Shown: positions 25,002 to 34,308, counted from the first letter of the stretch. The stretch: DNA of 64,000 bases from Pseudomonas frederiksbergensis (GCF_003732275.1 NZ_MOBM01000038.1:496001-560000), one strand, 5' to 3'. The notes: generated by a model not told the origin, from the sequence alone. Made by a program: numbers and translations.

Positions 25002-26186
25002 TTACCAAGTCAACACCGCCCCCACTGCAAACGTATCGGTGTCTTCATTCTGAGCGCTGGTGTCATGGCCGTTGATTTCGAACTGGTTGTACTCGGCCAC
25101 CAGCTTCAGGTTGTCGTTGACGTCATGGAACAGCGCAATGCCGCGGGTCTCGTAATCGGCGCCGCTGCCGACCACGCCGTTGCCGTCGTCCTCGGTCTTG
25201 CCGTAAGACAGTGCCAGGCGGTTTTTGCCGAGTTTGTAGGAGCCCTGCAACAAGTAACCGTCGCTGTCGACGTTGCGCAAGGTCGGTTCGCCGGCGTTGT
25301 TGGTGAAGAACGGGTTGATGCCCTTGGCCTGGAAACCGGAGCCGGTCAGCGACAGCCCGCCCATCTTCGCCTGCACGCCGTAGCCGACGCCTTTGGAGGT
25401 GACGGACTCGACGCTGGAGTCGGTGTTGTCCGAAGTCTGGTAGCTGCCGTTGAGCCAGCTGTAAATCTTCGCCCCGCCGACGTCGAACTGATAGGTGATC
25501 TCGCTCTCGGTGCGCGGGTTCTCCTGATACGCCTTGCCCGTCGCGCTGCTGTCGTTGGTGTCGACCGGGTCCATGATCCCGACCGCCACCCGCAAGCCAT
25601 CCATCACCGGGGTGCGATAGGTAATCTGCGACGTCGGGAACGGGTACGGATAACCGCTGCCGATGTTGCCGAACGACACCCCGCCGCCGTCCACCAGGCC
25701 CAACGTATCGCTGACCTGACCATAACCGGCGAGCAATTCATCGAGCAGGATGTTGGAGCGGGCAAACAGGCCGAAGTCCTTGCCGATCAGCACCTCGCCC
25801 CACTCTGGATTGGCCACCGTGCCGTAGAACTGCCGCACGTCGATGGCGGTGTCGGTGCCGTTGGTTTCGCTGTCGTTGATGGTCACCCAGAACGAGGCGC
25901 GGGCGCCGAGCTTGAGGTCATCGACTTGTTTGCCCATGTTGAAGCCCAGGTAGTTGGGCAGGAATCCCATCTTCACCCGCGCCTGGCGCCGGTCGTACTG
26001 CTCGCCGGCCCGGTCCACGTCGCTGTTCACGTAGAAGGCGTTGATGTAGCCATCCGTGGAGAACGTGGTCTGGTCCTTGTCGTACAGCATGATCTCGGCC
26101 TCGGCCATTGAGCTCAGGCCCAGGGAGGACAGGCTGGCGATGAAGGCCGGCAAGAAACGATGCTTGAAGTTCTTATTGTTGTGCAT
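25002..26186 (-). CDS. Outer-membrane general porin
   Basis: The 394-residue protein has a signal peptide (MHNNKNFKHRFLPAFIASLS, cleavage after SMAEAE, residue 30) and a gram-negative trimeric porin pattern: alternating hydrophobic strands, Gly-rich turns (GNIGSGYPYPFPTSQITYRT) and a C-terminal strand ending in aromatic Trp (TFAVGAVLTW), the signal for BAM insertion. A related porin gene lies at the edge of the ped cluster in P. putida; entry of alcohols is a reasonable guess. It is transcribed alone, about 250 bases from nosP. Confidence 0.88.
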   Translation of the reverse strand: MHNNKNFKHRFLPAFIASLSSLGLSSMAEAEIMLYDKDQTTFSTDGYINAFYVNSDVDRAGEQYDRRQARVKMGFLPNYLGFNMGKQVDDLKLGARASFWVTINDSETNGTDTAIDVRQFYGTVANPEWGEVLIGKDFGLFARSNILLDELLAGYGQVSDTLGLVDGGGVSFGNIGSGYPYPFPTSQITYRTPVMDGLRVAVGIMDPVDTNDSSATGKAYQENPRTESEITYQFDVGGAKIYSWLNGSYQTSDNTDSSVESVTSKGVGYGVQAKMGGLSLTGSGFQAKGINPFFTNNAGEPTLRNVDSDGYLLQGSYKLGKNRLALSYGKTEDDGNGVVGSGADYETRGIALFHDVNDNLKLVAEYNQFEINGHDTSAQNEDTDTFAVGAVLTW

Positions 26187-26395
26187 GACGCGCTCCGCAA
26201 CGGGGGACTTGATGTCGGAGGCGATTATCGAAAGTGGACCGGCGGCGTCATACGCTGCCTTGGGGGCGGTTGTCAGCTGCTTTGGATTGGCCGGTGGCGC
26301 GCGGCAAATTCGGTGTAAGACCGCCCGCCGGCCAGGCCCGGAACTTAGGGTGTACGCCTGTGGACCCGACTGGCGTCCACAGGAACCGGTGTCCG

Positions 26396-27202
26396 CTAGG
26401 CGAGCGCTCTAAACAGCATGTAAACGGCGGTCACCACGCAGACGCTGGCGAAGCCGATCTGCAGCCCTCGGGCCGGTACCCGTGCGCAGAGTTTTCGACC
26501 GAGGATCATCCCGACGATGCTGGCGACAATGAACGACACGCCCAAACCATCGATCCGCACCCCGGCATGAAACGCGCCGATCACCCCAATCACCGAGATC
26601 AGACTGATCACCATCAACGAAGTAGCGACGATGCCGCGCATCTGCACGTCGGTCAGTTGCTTGAACGCCGGCACAATCAGAAAGCCGCCGCCAACACCGA
26701 GCAGCCCCGAGACCACACCGGTCACCGCGCCGAGTACCGCCAGGGTTGCGGTGCATTTGGCGGTCCAGGAAAAACGCCCGGTCTGCTGATCGAGCATGCA
26801 GTTCTTCTGGCCCCAGTTGGCATGCCCGTGATCGCTCGGGCCATCGTCGGGCTTTTCCCGGCGCAGCATCCGCCAGGCCACCATGACCATCAGCAGACTG
26901 AACAGAATCATCAGGATCTTTTCCGGCAACTGATGGGCGAAGTAGATGCCCACCGGCGAAAACACCGCGCCCAGCAGTGCAATCAACAACGCCGCGCGAT
27001 AGCGCACCAGGCCATGGCGCAAACCGTCGATCGCACCGATCGCCGCCGCACTGCCCACCGCGAACAAGGCGACGGGCGCCGCTTGGGTCATGGTCAATCC
27101 CAGCCCCAGCACCAGGGCCGGCACCGCAAGAATACCGCCACCGGCACCGGTCAAACCGAGCACCAGGCCCATGACCACACCGAAAAAACTGGCCAGCAAC
27201 AT
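26396..27202 (-). CDS. TauE/SafE-family sulfite or sulfur-anion exporter
   Basis: The 268-residue inner-membrane protein has about eight hydrophobic helices and the family's repeated Gly-rich motifs (LTGAGGGILAVPALVLGLGL near the N-terminus, VSGLLGVGGGFLIVPAF in the second half). TauE/SafE proteins move sulfite, thiosulfate or sulfoacetate. Here it follows the sulfide:quinone oxidoreductase-like gene by 9 bases in the same direction and completes a bigR-type persulfide detoxification set, so export of sulfite or thiosulfate made by the dioxygenase is likely. Confidence 0.9.
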   Translation of the reverse strand: MLLASFFGVVMGLVLGLTGAGGGILAVPALVLGLGLTMTQAAPVALFAVGSAAAIGAIDGLRHGLVRYRAALLIALLGAVFSPVGIYFAHQLPEKILMILFSLLMVMVAWRMLRREKPDDGPSDHGHANWGQKNCMLDQQTGRFSWTAKCTATLAVLGAVTGVVSGLLGVGGGFLIVPAFKQLTDVQMRGIVATSLMVISLISVIGVIGAFHAGVRIDGLGVSFIVASIVGMILGRKLCARVPARGLQIGFASVCVVTAVYMLFRALA

Positions 27203-27211
27203 AGAGTTCTC

Positions 27212-28459
27212 TCAGTCAACCTTGGACAGATGGGTCAGCCATTCACGGCCCTTGAGCAGGCCATTCCAGTAGAACCATGGCAGCAGGGTCGCCTTGAGAA
27301 ACCAGGCTGAACGACGCGGCACGATCGGGTCGAGGGGAAAGGTCGGCAGCAATTTACCGGCGTAACCGAACTCGGCGAGGATCACCTTGCCCTTCTCCAC
27401 CGTCAGCGGGCAGGAACCGTAGCCGTCGTACTTGAGTGGCAACGGCTGTTGCTTGCGCAGGGCCAGCAGGTTTTGCGCCACCACCACGATCTGCTTGCGC
27501 GCGGCGGCAGCAGTTTTCGCGTTGCTGGTGGAACAGACATCGCCCAAGGCAAAGACGTCTGTATAGCGTACGTGTTGCAGGCTGTGCGGGTTCACTTCGC
27601 ACCAGCCAGCGGCGTCGGCCAACGGGCTCTGGCGGATGAAATCCGGCGAGACCTGAGGCGGCACGACGTGCAGCAGGTCGAAGGTTTTTTCTTCTACGGT
27701 CACAACACCTGCAGCGTCCCTGACCTCGAACCACGCGGTTTTCGACGGTCCGTCAACCTTGACCAGATTGGAATTGAAGGCCAGCCGGGCGTTGTACTTT
27801 TCCATGTACTTCATGAGCGGCGGCACGAATGTCGCCACGCCGAACAACGCTGCGCCGGCCAGATTGAACTCGACGTCGAATTTGTTCAGAACCCCTGTTT
27901 TACGCCAGTGATCGCAGGACAAGTACAAGGCTTTCTGCGGCGCACCAGCGCATTTGATCGGCATCGCTGGCTGGGTGAAGATCGCTTTGCCGCCGCGCAA
28001 TCCCTGGACCAGTTCCCAAGTGTAGGCCGCGTGCCGATAGCTGTAATTGGAAGTCACGCCGTTCTGGCCGAGGGTGTCCTGCAAGCCTTCGATTTTCTCC
28101 CAGGCCAGGCACAACCCCGGGCAGACAACGAGGTTCTGGTAACTGACGGTGCGGCCATCGTTGAGGGTCAGCTGTTTGCTGTCCGGGGCGATATCAGTCA
28201 CGGACGCCTGCAACCAAGTGGCCTGACGCGGCATCACTGAGGACATCGGGCGCGCGGTGTTTTTCACCGCGTAAGCACCGCCGCCCACCAGCGTCCACGC
28301 CGGTTGGTAGTAGTGCCGGCTATCGGGTTCGATAACAGTGATGTTCAAGCCCGGATCGCGTTTCAGCAGGCTGGCCACCAGGCCAATGCCGGCGGTCCCG
28401 CCGCCTATTACCACGATGTCGGCACTGATGGATGGGCCCCAGTGTTGATCGTTCATCAT
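27212..28459 (-). CDS. Sulfide:quinone oxidoreductase-like FAD protein
   Basis: The 415-residue flavoprotein begins with a dinucleotide-binding motif DIVVIGGGTAGIGLVASLL, has a second substrate region with Cys in VVCPGLCLAWE (about residue 130-140) and PAMPIKCAGAPQKALYL, and a C-terminal FALGDVCSTSNAKTAAA motif. These fit type II SQR of the bigR operons, which oxidises H2S to persulfide and reduces quinone. No signal peptide; the C-terminus (LPWFYWNGLLKGREWL) is amphipathic and may bind the membrane. Ribosome-binding site AAGGAATGA. It is upstream of the TauE/SafE gene. Confidence 0.88.
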   Translation of the reverse strand: MMNDQHWGPSISADIVVIGGGTAGIGLVASLLKRDPGLNITVIEPDSRHYYQPAWTLVGGGAYAVKNTARPMSSVMPRQATWLQASVTDIAPDSKQLTLNDGRTVSYQNLVVCPGLCLAWEKIEGLQDTLGQNGVTSNYSYRHAAYTWELVQGLRGGKAIFTQPAMPIKCAGAPQKALYLSCDHWRKTGVLNKFDVEFNLAGAALFGVATFVPPLMKYMEKYNARLAFNSNLVKVDGPSKTAWFEVRDAAGVVTVEEKTFDLLHVVPPQVSPDFIRQSPLADAAGWCEVNPHSLQHVRYTDVFALGDVCSTSNAKTAAAARKQIVVVAQNLLALRKQQPLPLKYDGYGSCPLTVEKGKVILAEFGYAGKLLPTFPLDPIVPRRSAWFLKATLLPWFYWNGLLKGREWLTHLSKVD

Positions 28460-28510
28460 TCATTCCTTGTTATTGCATGCATGGCGCCAGGTTCATTAAG
28501 TCGCGGAACC

Positions 28511-28600
28511 TGTGGGAGCGGGCTTGCTCGCGAAAGCGGTGTGTCAGGCGACATCATTATTGACTGTGCCACCGCCTTCGCGAGCAAGCCCGCTCCCACA
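28511..28600. repeat. REPIN, TGTGGGAGCGGGCTTGCTCGCGAA variant
   Basis: Inverted pair of the GCGGGCTTGCTCGCGAA variant between bigR and the SQR-like gene. Confidence 0.92.
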
Positions 28601-28630
28601 TGGATTGCGCTTAACTGACCGGCATCAGGT

Positions 28631-28966
28631 TCAGCCCCAGCTTTTCAGCACCGCTCCGCAGTACAGGCCGGACAGTGTCTTCATCACCTGAATCACTTCG
28701 TGACTGGCTAAACCATAGAATATGTACTTGCCTTCACGACGGGTGACTACCAATCCTTCGTCGCGCAGGATGCCCAGCTGTTGGGACAGTGTGGGCTGGC
28801 GCACGCCGGTCATTTTCTCCAGCTCGCCGACGTTGCGCTCGCCCTGGGTCAATTGGCAGAGAATCAGCAAGCGGTCCTCGTTGGCCAGGGCTTTGAGCAG
28901 CGCGCAAGCCTTGGAGGCCGAGGCCCGGAGCTGGGCGACTTCACATTCGGTCAGACTGGATTGCAT
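28631..28966 (-). CDS. bigR: ArsR-family persulfide-responsive repressor (BigR/SqrR-like)
   Basis: The 111-residue winged-helix protein has a DNA-recognition segment GVRQPTLSQQLGILRDEGLV and wing TRREGKYIFYGL. Cys residues near the N-terminus (SLTECEVAQL) and C-terminus (GLYCGAVL) match the pair that forms a di- or polysulfide bridge in BigR/SqrR. It would repress itself and the divergent dioxygenase until persulfide releases it. ATG 28966 was chosen because it gives the compact BigR length; an in-frame ATG at 29017 lies inside the palindrome and is less likely. A REPIN separates it from the SQR-like gene, 172 bases away. Confidence 0.85.
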   Translation of the reverse strand: MQSSLTECEVAQLRASASKACALLKALANEDRLLILCQLTQGERNVGELEKMTGVRQPTLSQQLGILRDEGLVVTRREGKYIFYGLASHEVIQVMKTLSGLYCGAVLKSWG

Positions 28967-29003
28967 TTGCAGGATGCCTTCGACGTCACTTAAGCTGCGG
29001 ACA

Positions 29004-29019
29004 TTATGTTTAAACATAA
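29004..29019. promoter_or_regulatory. Palindromic candidate BigR operator
   Basis: TTATGTTTAAACATAA is a perfect 16-bp palindrome, AT-rich in a GC-rich genome, in the bigR-dioxygenase divergent promoter, 52 bases before the dioxygenase start. Confidence 0.7.
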
Positions 29020-29070
29020 AGTGTTGCAACCGGTTACTGTGCTCTCGCCCCTTTCCACAGGTTCGTCCCC

Positions 29071-29934
29071 ATGTCTGCGTTGATTGAAGCCTTCCTCGAC
29101 CCCGCATCAAAGACCTACAGCTACGTGATCTACGAACACGATGGCGGGCACTGCGCGATTGTCGATCCGGTGCTGGATTACGACCCCGCCGCCGGGCGCA
29201 CCGCGACCGTCCAGGCCGACAAGATCATCGCCTTCGTACGCGAACACCAGTTGCAGGTGCAATGGCTGCTGGAAACCCACGCCCATGCCGATCACCTGTC
29301 CGCCGCGCCTTATCTGCGTCGGGAACTGGGCGGCAAGATTGCGATTGGTGAGTCGATCAGCAAGGTTCAGGGGGTGTTCAAGACGCTGTTCAATCTGGAG
29401 CCGGGATTTAGCGTCGATGGTTCACAGTTCGATCACCTGTTCGCGCCGGACGAGTCATTCCGGATCGGCAACCTCAAGGCCACGGCCCTGCATGTGCCCG
29501 GGCATACCCCGGCGGACATGGCCTATTTGATCGACGGCGATGTGATTCTGGTGGGCGATACGTTGTTCATGCCGGATGTCGGCACGGCGCGCTGCGACTT
29601 CCCCGGTGGCAACGCCAACCAGATGTTTGCCTCGATCCAGAAACTGTTGGCTTTTCCCGCCAGCGTGCGGCTTTACGTCTGCCACGATTACCCGCCCACG
29701 GGCCGCGCTCCGCAATGCCAGAGCACGGTGGGTGAGCAGCGCAAAAGCAACATTCATATTCACGATGGCATTGATGAGGCCGCCTTCGTCGCCATGCGTA
29801 CCCGGCGCGATGCCGGGTTATGCATGCCGACGTTGTTGCTGCCAGCGATTCAAGTGAATGTGCGGGCGGGGAATTTGCCGCCGGCGGAAGAGAATGGCGT
29901 GACTTACCTGAAGATCCCGATTAATAAGCTGTAA
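29071..29934 (+). CDS. blh: Persulfide dioxygenase-like MBL-fold hydrolase (Blh type)
   Basis: The 287-residue protein is a metallo-beta-lactamase-fold enzyme with THAHADH (about residues 69-75), the metal-bridging Asp in GDTLFMPDVGTARCDFPGG and CHDYPP. These are the marks of ETHE1/Blh-type persulfide dioxygenases, which use one iron bound by two His and one Asp to turn glutathione persulfide into sulfite. Divergent from bigR with a shared palindromic promoter. Sulfite could be exported by the TauE/SafE protein. Cytosolic, no signal peptide. Confidence 0.88.
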   Translation: MSALIEAFLDPASKTYSYVIYEHDGGHCAIVDPVLDYDPAAGRTATVQADKIIAFVREHQLQVQWLLETHAHADHLSAAPYLRRELGGKIAIGESISKVQGVFKTLFNLEPGFSVDGSQFDHLFAPDESFRIGNLKATALHVPGHTPADMAYLIDGDVILVGDTLFMPDVGTARCDFPGGNANQMFASIQKLLAFPASVRLYVCHDYPPTGRAPQCQSTVGEQRKSNIHIHDGIDEAAFVAMRTRRDAGLCMPTLLLPAIQVNVRAGNLPPAEENGVTYLKIPINKL

Positions 29935-29940
29935 ATCAGA

Positions 29941-30050
29941 TCAAAAGATCGCAGGCTTCGCCAGCTCCTACATTGATCGTATGCAACCTCAATGTAATGG
30001 GTGTACCCAACCCCCGCCGTAGGAGCTGCCGAAGGCTGCGATCTTTTGAT
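29941..30050. repeat. REPIN, GTAGGAGCTGCCGAAGGCTGCGATC family
   Basis: AAAAGATCGCAGGCTTCGCC and its inverse GGCTGCGATCTTTTGAT, a third REP family with a GTAGGAGCTG core; it ends beside the bkdR stop and may serve as terminator for the converging genes. Confidence 0.9.
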
Positions 30051-30052
30051 TT

Positions 30053-30541
30053 TCAATTGGCCAACGTCAACCCGTTCGCCGGCAACGGCAGCGCCGTCTT
30101 ATACCTCACCTGCTTGAGCGCAAAGCTCGAACGGATGTTCGCCACCCCCGGCACTTTGGTCAGAAAATCCATCATGAAGCGTTCCAGCGACTGAATGGTC
30201 GGCACCAGCACGCGGATCAGGTAGTCCGGGTCGCCGGCCATCAAATAGCACTCCATCACTTCCGGGCGATCCGAGATCGCCTCTTCGAAATGCTGCAACG
30301 CCTCCTCCACCTGTTTCTCCAGGCTGACGTGAATGAACACATTCACATGCAGCCCCAGCAGGTCGGCATCCAGCAGGGTCACTTGCTCACGAATCAGTCC
30401 TAATTCTTCCATCGCCTTGACCCGGTTGAAGCACGGCGTCGGCGACAGGTTCACCGAGCGCGCGAGGTCGGCGTTGGTGATGCGCGCGTTCTCCTGAAGG
30501 CTGTTGAGAATGCCGATATCGGTACGGTCCAGTTTGCGCAT
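30053..30541 (-). CDS. bkdR: BkdR, Lrp/AsnC-family activator of the bkd operon
   Basis: The 162-residue regulator has the Lrp N-terminal helix-turn-helix (ITNADLARSVNLSPTPCFNRV) and a C-terminal RAM ligand-binding domain (VMECYLMAGDPDYLIRVLV). BkdR in Pseudomonas activates the divergent branched-chain keto acid dehydrogenase operon when branched-chain amino acids are present, and represses itself. It is divergent from bkdA1 with a 185-base AT-rich intergenic region that should hold its binding sites. Confidence 0.93.
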   Translation of the reverse strand: MRKLDRTDIGILNSLQENARITNADLARSVNLSPTPCFNRVKAMEELGLIREQVTLLDADLLGLHVNVFIHVSLEKQVEEALQHFEEAISDRPEVMECYLMAGDPDYLIRVLVPTIQSLERFMMDFLTKVPGVANIRSSFALKQVRYKTALPLPANGLTLAN

Positions 30542-30726
30542 GAGACAAAACCACCTGCTTTTTATGTTTATGCAGAATTTTTATCCTCAAATGACCGCAA
30601 GCGCAACGAAACAGAGAGAAATATTCTTCTTGGGCCGGCCTATGATTGTTGTAGGACAAGAATTCTTTTACCGAAGAATGACTGCCAGCTCACTACAAGA
30701 AATTCACAAGATCGAGCGTAGAAGCC

Positions 30727-31962
30727 ATGAACCAAGCGTACGAACCGCTGCGCCTGCACGTTCCCGAACCTTCGGGCCGCCCCGGCTGCAAAACCGACTT
30801 CTCCTACCTGCATCTGACTGACGCAGGCCTGGTGCGCAAACCCCCAATCGACGTTGAACCGGCGGACACGGCTGATCTGGCCAAAGGCCTGATTCGCGTG
30901 CTCGACGACCAGGGCAATGCCCTCGGCCCATGGGCTGAAGGCGTGCCAGTCGAGATCCTGCGTAAAGGCATGCGCGCCATGCTCAAGACGCGGATTTTCG
31001 ACAACCGCATGGTGGTCGCCCAGCGTCAGAAAAAAATGTCGTTCTACATGCAAAGCCTTGGCGAAGAAGCCATCGGCAGCGCCCAGGCCCTGGCCTTGAA
31101 CATCGACGACATGTGCTTCCCCACCTACCGTCAACAAAGCATCCTGATGGCCCGCGAAGTGCCACTGGTCGACCTGATCTGCCAACTGCTGTCCAACGAG
31201 CGCGATCCGCTCAAAGGCCGTCAGCTGCCGATCATGTACTCGGTCAAAGACGCCGGCTTCTTCACCATTTCCGGCAACCTCGCCACTCAATTCGTTCAGG
31301 GCGTGGGCTGGGGCATGGCCTCGGCGATCAAGGGTGACACCAAAATCGCCTCGGCCTGGATCGGCGACGGCGCTACCGCAGAATCGGACTTCCATACCGC
31401 CCTCACCTTCGCCCACGTCTACCGTGCGCCGGTGATCCTCAACGTGGTCAACAACCAGTGGGCGATCTCGACGTTCCAGGCGATTGCCGGCGGTGAAGCC
31501 ACCACCTTCGCCGGTCGCGGCGTCGGTTGCGGCATCGCCTCCCTGCGGGTCGATGGCAACGATTTTGTCGCGGTGTACGCCGCCTCTGCCTGGGCCGCCG
31601 AACGCGCGCGCCGCAACCTCGGCCCGACCATGATCGAATGGGTCACCTACCGCGCCGGCCCGCACTCGACGTCCGACGATCCGTCCAAATACCGTCCTGC
31701 CGACGACTGGAGCCACTTCCCGTTGGGCGACCCGATTGCCCGCCTCAAGCAGCACCTGATCAAAGTCGGTCAGTGGTCCGAAGAGGAACACGTCGCCGTC
31801 AGCGCCGAACTGGAAGCCGAAGTGATCGCCGCACAGAAAGAAGCCGAGCAGTACGGCACCCTCGCCGGCGGCCAGATTCCAAGCGCCGCGACCATGTTCG
31901 AAGACGTCTACAAAGAGATGCCGGAGCACTTGAAGCGCCAGCGTCAAGAGTTGGGGATCTGA
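30727..31962 (+). CDS. bkdA1: Branched-chain 2-oxo acid dehydrogenase E1 alpha
   Basis: The 411-residue E1 alpha subunit binds thiamine diphosphate through IGDGATAESDFHTAL ... NVVNNQWAIS (the GDG-Nx motif) and carries the phosphorylation-loop-like segment RAGPHSTSDDPSKYR. With E1 beta it decarboxylates the 2-oxo acids of valine, leucine and isoleucine. First gene of bkdA1-A2-B-lpdV, one base from bkdA2. The start ATG 30727 is followed by MNQAYEPLRLHVPEP, the usual Pseudomonas N-terminus. Just upstream is a TACAAGAA element, a near match to a Crc/Hfq target. Confidence 0.95.
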   Translation: MNQAYEPLRLHVPEPSGRPGCKTDFSYLHLTDAGLVRKPPIDVEPADTADLAKGLIRVLDDQGNALGPWAEGVPVEILRKGMRAMLKTRIFDNRMVVAQRQKKMSFYMQSLGEEAIGSAQALALNIDDMCFPTYRQQSILMAREVPLVDLICQLLSNERDPLKGRQLPIMYSVKDAGFFTISGNLATQFVQGVGWGMASAIKGDTKIASAWIGDGATAESDFHTALTFAHVYRAPVILNVVNNQWAISTFQAIAGGEATTFAGRGVGCGIASLRVDGNDFVAVYAASAWAAERARRNLGPTMIEWVTYRAGPHSTSDDPSKYRPADDWSHFPLGDPIARLKQHLIKVGQWSEEEHVAVSAELEAEVIAAQKEAEQYGTLAGGQIPSAATMFEDVYKEMPEHLKRQRQELGI

Positions 31963-31963
31963 C

Positions 31964-33022
31964 ATGAACGATCACAACAATAAAATCGAGTTGGAAACCG
32001 CCATGACCACGACCACCATGACCATGATCCAGGCCCTGCGCTCGGCCATGGATGTGATGCTTGAGCGTGACGATAACGTCGTGGTGTTCGGCCAGGACGT
32101 CGGTTATTTCGGCGGCGTGTTCCGTTGCACCGAAGGCCTGCAGAACAAATACGGCACCTCCCGGGTATTCGATGCGCCGATCTCCGAAAGCGGCATCGTC
32201 GGCGTCGCCGTGGGCATGGGCGCTTACGGTTTGCGGCCGGTGGCCGAGATCCAGTTCGCCGATTACGTCTACCCGGCGTCGGACCAGATCATTTCCGAAG
32301 CGGCACGCCTGCGTTATCGCTCGGCCGGTGAGTTCACCGCGCCGATGACCCTGCGCATGCCATGCGGCGGCGGCATCTATGGTGGCCAGACCCACAGCCA
32401 GAGCATCGAGGCGATGTTCACCCAGGTTTGCGGTTTGCGCACGGTCATGCCGTCCAACCCTTACGACGCCAAAGGCTTGCTGATCGCCTCCATCGAAAAC
32501 GATGACCCGGTGATCTTCCTCGAACCAAAACGTCTGTACAACGGCCCGTTCGATGGTCACCACGACCGTCCGGTAACGCCATGGTCGAAACACCCCGCCG
32601 CGCAAGTACCGGACGGTTACTACACCGTGCCGCTGGACGTCGCCGCCATCGCTCGTCCGGGCAAAGACGTGACCATCCTGACCTACGGCACCACGGTTTA
32701 TGTGTCGCAAGTGGCGGCTGAAGAAACCGGTATCGACGCCGAAGTCATCGACCTGCGCAGCCTGTGGCCGCTGGACCTGGACACCATCGTCAAGTCGGTG
32801 AAGAAAACCGGCCGTTGCGTGATTGTTCACGAAGCGACCCGCACCTGCGGTTTCGGCGCCGAACTGGTCGCCTTGGTGCAAGAGCATTGCTTCCACTACC
32901 TGGAAGCGCCGATCGAACGCGTCACCGGTTGGGACACCCCCTACCCGCATGCGCAAGAGTGGGCGTATTTCCCTGGTCCGTCCCGAGTGGGCGCGGCTTT
33001 GCATCGGGTTATGGAGGTCTGA
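31964..33022 (+). CDS. bkdA2: Branched-chain 2-oxo acid dehydrogenase E1 beta
   Basis: The 352-residue E1 beta subunit completes the thiamine diphosphate site (transketolase pyrimidine domain, ALRSAMDVMLERDDNVVVFG, SESGIVGVAVGMGAYG) and has a transketolase C-domain (TILTYGTTVYVSQ, VIVHEATRTCGFGAEL). An internal ATG (residue 14) exists, but the MNDHNNKIELETAM start matches Pseudomonas BkdA2. It is followed directly by bkdB with no intergenic base. Confidence 0.95.
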   Translation: MNDHNNKIELETAMTTTTMTMIQALRSAMDVMLERDDNVVVFGQDVGYFGGVFRCTEGLQNKYGTSRVFDAPISESGIVGVAVGMGAYGLRPVAEIQFADYVYPASDQIISEAARLRYRSAGEFTAPMTLRMPCGGGIYGGQTHSQSIEAMFTQVCGLRTVMPSNPYDAKGLLIASIENDDPVIFLEPKRLYNGPFDGHHDRPVTPWSKHPAAQVPDGYYTVPLDVAAIARPGKDVTILTYGTTVYVSQVAAEETGIDAEVIDLRSLWPLDLDTIVKSVKKTGRCVIVHEATRTCGFGAELVALVQEHCFHYLEAPIERVTGWDTPYPHAQEWAYFPGPSRVGAALHRVMEV

Positions 33023-34291
33023 ATGGGCACGCACGTTATTAAAATGCCGGACATTGGCGAAGGCATTGCAGAAGTTGAACTGTCTCAGTGGCACGTCAAG
33101 GTTGGCGACATGGTCGTCGAGGATCAGGTGCTGGCCGATGTCATGACCGACAAGGCGATGGTCGACATTCCATCCCCGGTGCATGGCAAGGTGATTTCGC
33201 TGGGCGGACAGCCTGGCGAAGTCATGGCGGTTGGCAGCATCTTGATCAGCATTGAAGTTGAAGGCACGGGCAACGTTAAAGAGTCGGCCCAGCCAGTAGC
33301 GGTTAAAGAAGCACCCGTTGCAGCGCCGAAAGTTGAAGCCGTTGTTGAAAGCAAACCGGTTGCGGCGCCTCGCCCGGCCGCCGCGTGCCAAGGCCCGATG
33401 GTTGCTCGCGAGGCCGATGAACGCCCGCTGGCCTCCCCGGCCGTGCGCAAACATGCCCTGGACCTCGGCATTCAATTGCGTCTGGTGCGTGGCAGCGGCC
33501 CTGCCGGTCGGGTGCTGCACGAAGACCTCGAAGCCTGGCTGGCTCAGGGTCAGTCGAATGCATCGACCGCCACCGCCGCGTACGCCCAGCGCAACGACGA
33601 AGAGCAAATCCCGGTGATCGGCATGCGCCGCAAGATCGCCCAGCGCATGCAAGACGCCACCCAGCGTGCTGCCCACTTCAGCTACGTCGAAGAAATCGAC
33701 GTCACTGCCGTGGAAGAACTGCGCGCACACCTGAACGAAAAACACGGCGCGACCCGCGGCAAGCTGACCTTGCTACCGTTCCTGGTCCGCGCGCTGGTTG
33801 TGGCTCTGCGCGACTTTCCGCAGATCAACGCCCGCTACGACGACGAAGCGCAAGTCATCACCCGCCTCGGCGCGGTGCATGTGGGCGTCGCCACCCAAGC
33901 CGACATCGGTTTGATGGTGCCGGTTGTGCGTCATGCCGAAACTCGCAGCCTGTGGGACAGCGCCGCGGAAATCTCCCGTTTGGCCACCGCCGCGCGCACT
34001 GGCAAGGCCAGCCGCGATGAGCTGTCCGGTTCGACCATCACCCTGACTAGCCTCGGCGCCCTGGGCGGCATCGTCAGCACCCCGGTGCTGAACCTGCCGG
34101 AAGTGGCAATCGTCGGCGTGAACAAAATCGTCGAACGGCCGATGGTCGTCAAAGGCCAGATCGTGATTCGCAAGATGATGAACCTCTCCAGCTCCTTCGA
34201 TCACCGCGTGGTCGATGGCATGGACGCGGCGCAATTCATCCAGGCCGTTCGTGGCTTGCTCGAACAACCCGCCACCCTGTTTGTGGACTAA
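33023..34291 (+). CDS. bkdB: Branched-chain 2-oxo acid dehydrogenase E2 (acyltransferase)
   Basis: The 422-residue E2 core has one lipoyl domain (about 1-80; lipoyl Lys in DVMTDKAMVDIPS), an Ala/Pro-rich linker, a peripheral subunit-binding domain (about 135-170; SPAVRKHALDLGIQLRLVRG) and a catalytic acyltransferase domain ending with SSSFDHRVVDGMDAAQF (His and Asp of the active site). It moves the branched acyl group from E1 to CoA. Eighteen bases before lpdV. Confidence 0.95.
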   Translation: MGTHVIKMPDIGEGIAEVELSQWHVKVGDMVVEDQVLADVMTDKAMVDIPSPVHGKVISLGGQPGEVMAVGSILISIEVEGTGNVKESAQPVAVKEAPVAAPKVEAVVESKPVAAPRPAAACQGPMVAREADERPLASPAVRKHALDLGIQLRLVRGSGPAGRVLHEDLEAWLAQGQSNASTATAAYAQRNDEEQIPVIGMRRKIAQRMQDATQRAAHFSYVEEIDVTAVEELRAHLNEKHGATRGKLTLLPFLVRALVVALRDFPQINARYDDEAQVITRLGAVHVGVATQADIGLMVPVVRHAETRSLWDSAAEISRLATAARTGKASRDELSGSTITLTSLGALGGIVSTPVLNLPEVAIVGVNKIVERPMVVKGQIVIRKMMNLSSSFDHRVVDGMDAAQFIQAVRGLLEQPATLFVD

Positions 34292-34308
34292 TTATTAGTG
34301 GAGCAGGC

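Noticed and set aside
31799..33745. A 648-codon minus-strand open frame opposite bkdA2-bkdB
   Set aside because: It spans the junction of two well-supported bkd genes on the other strand and has no recognisable domain.
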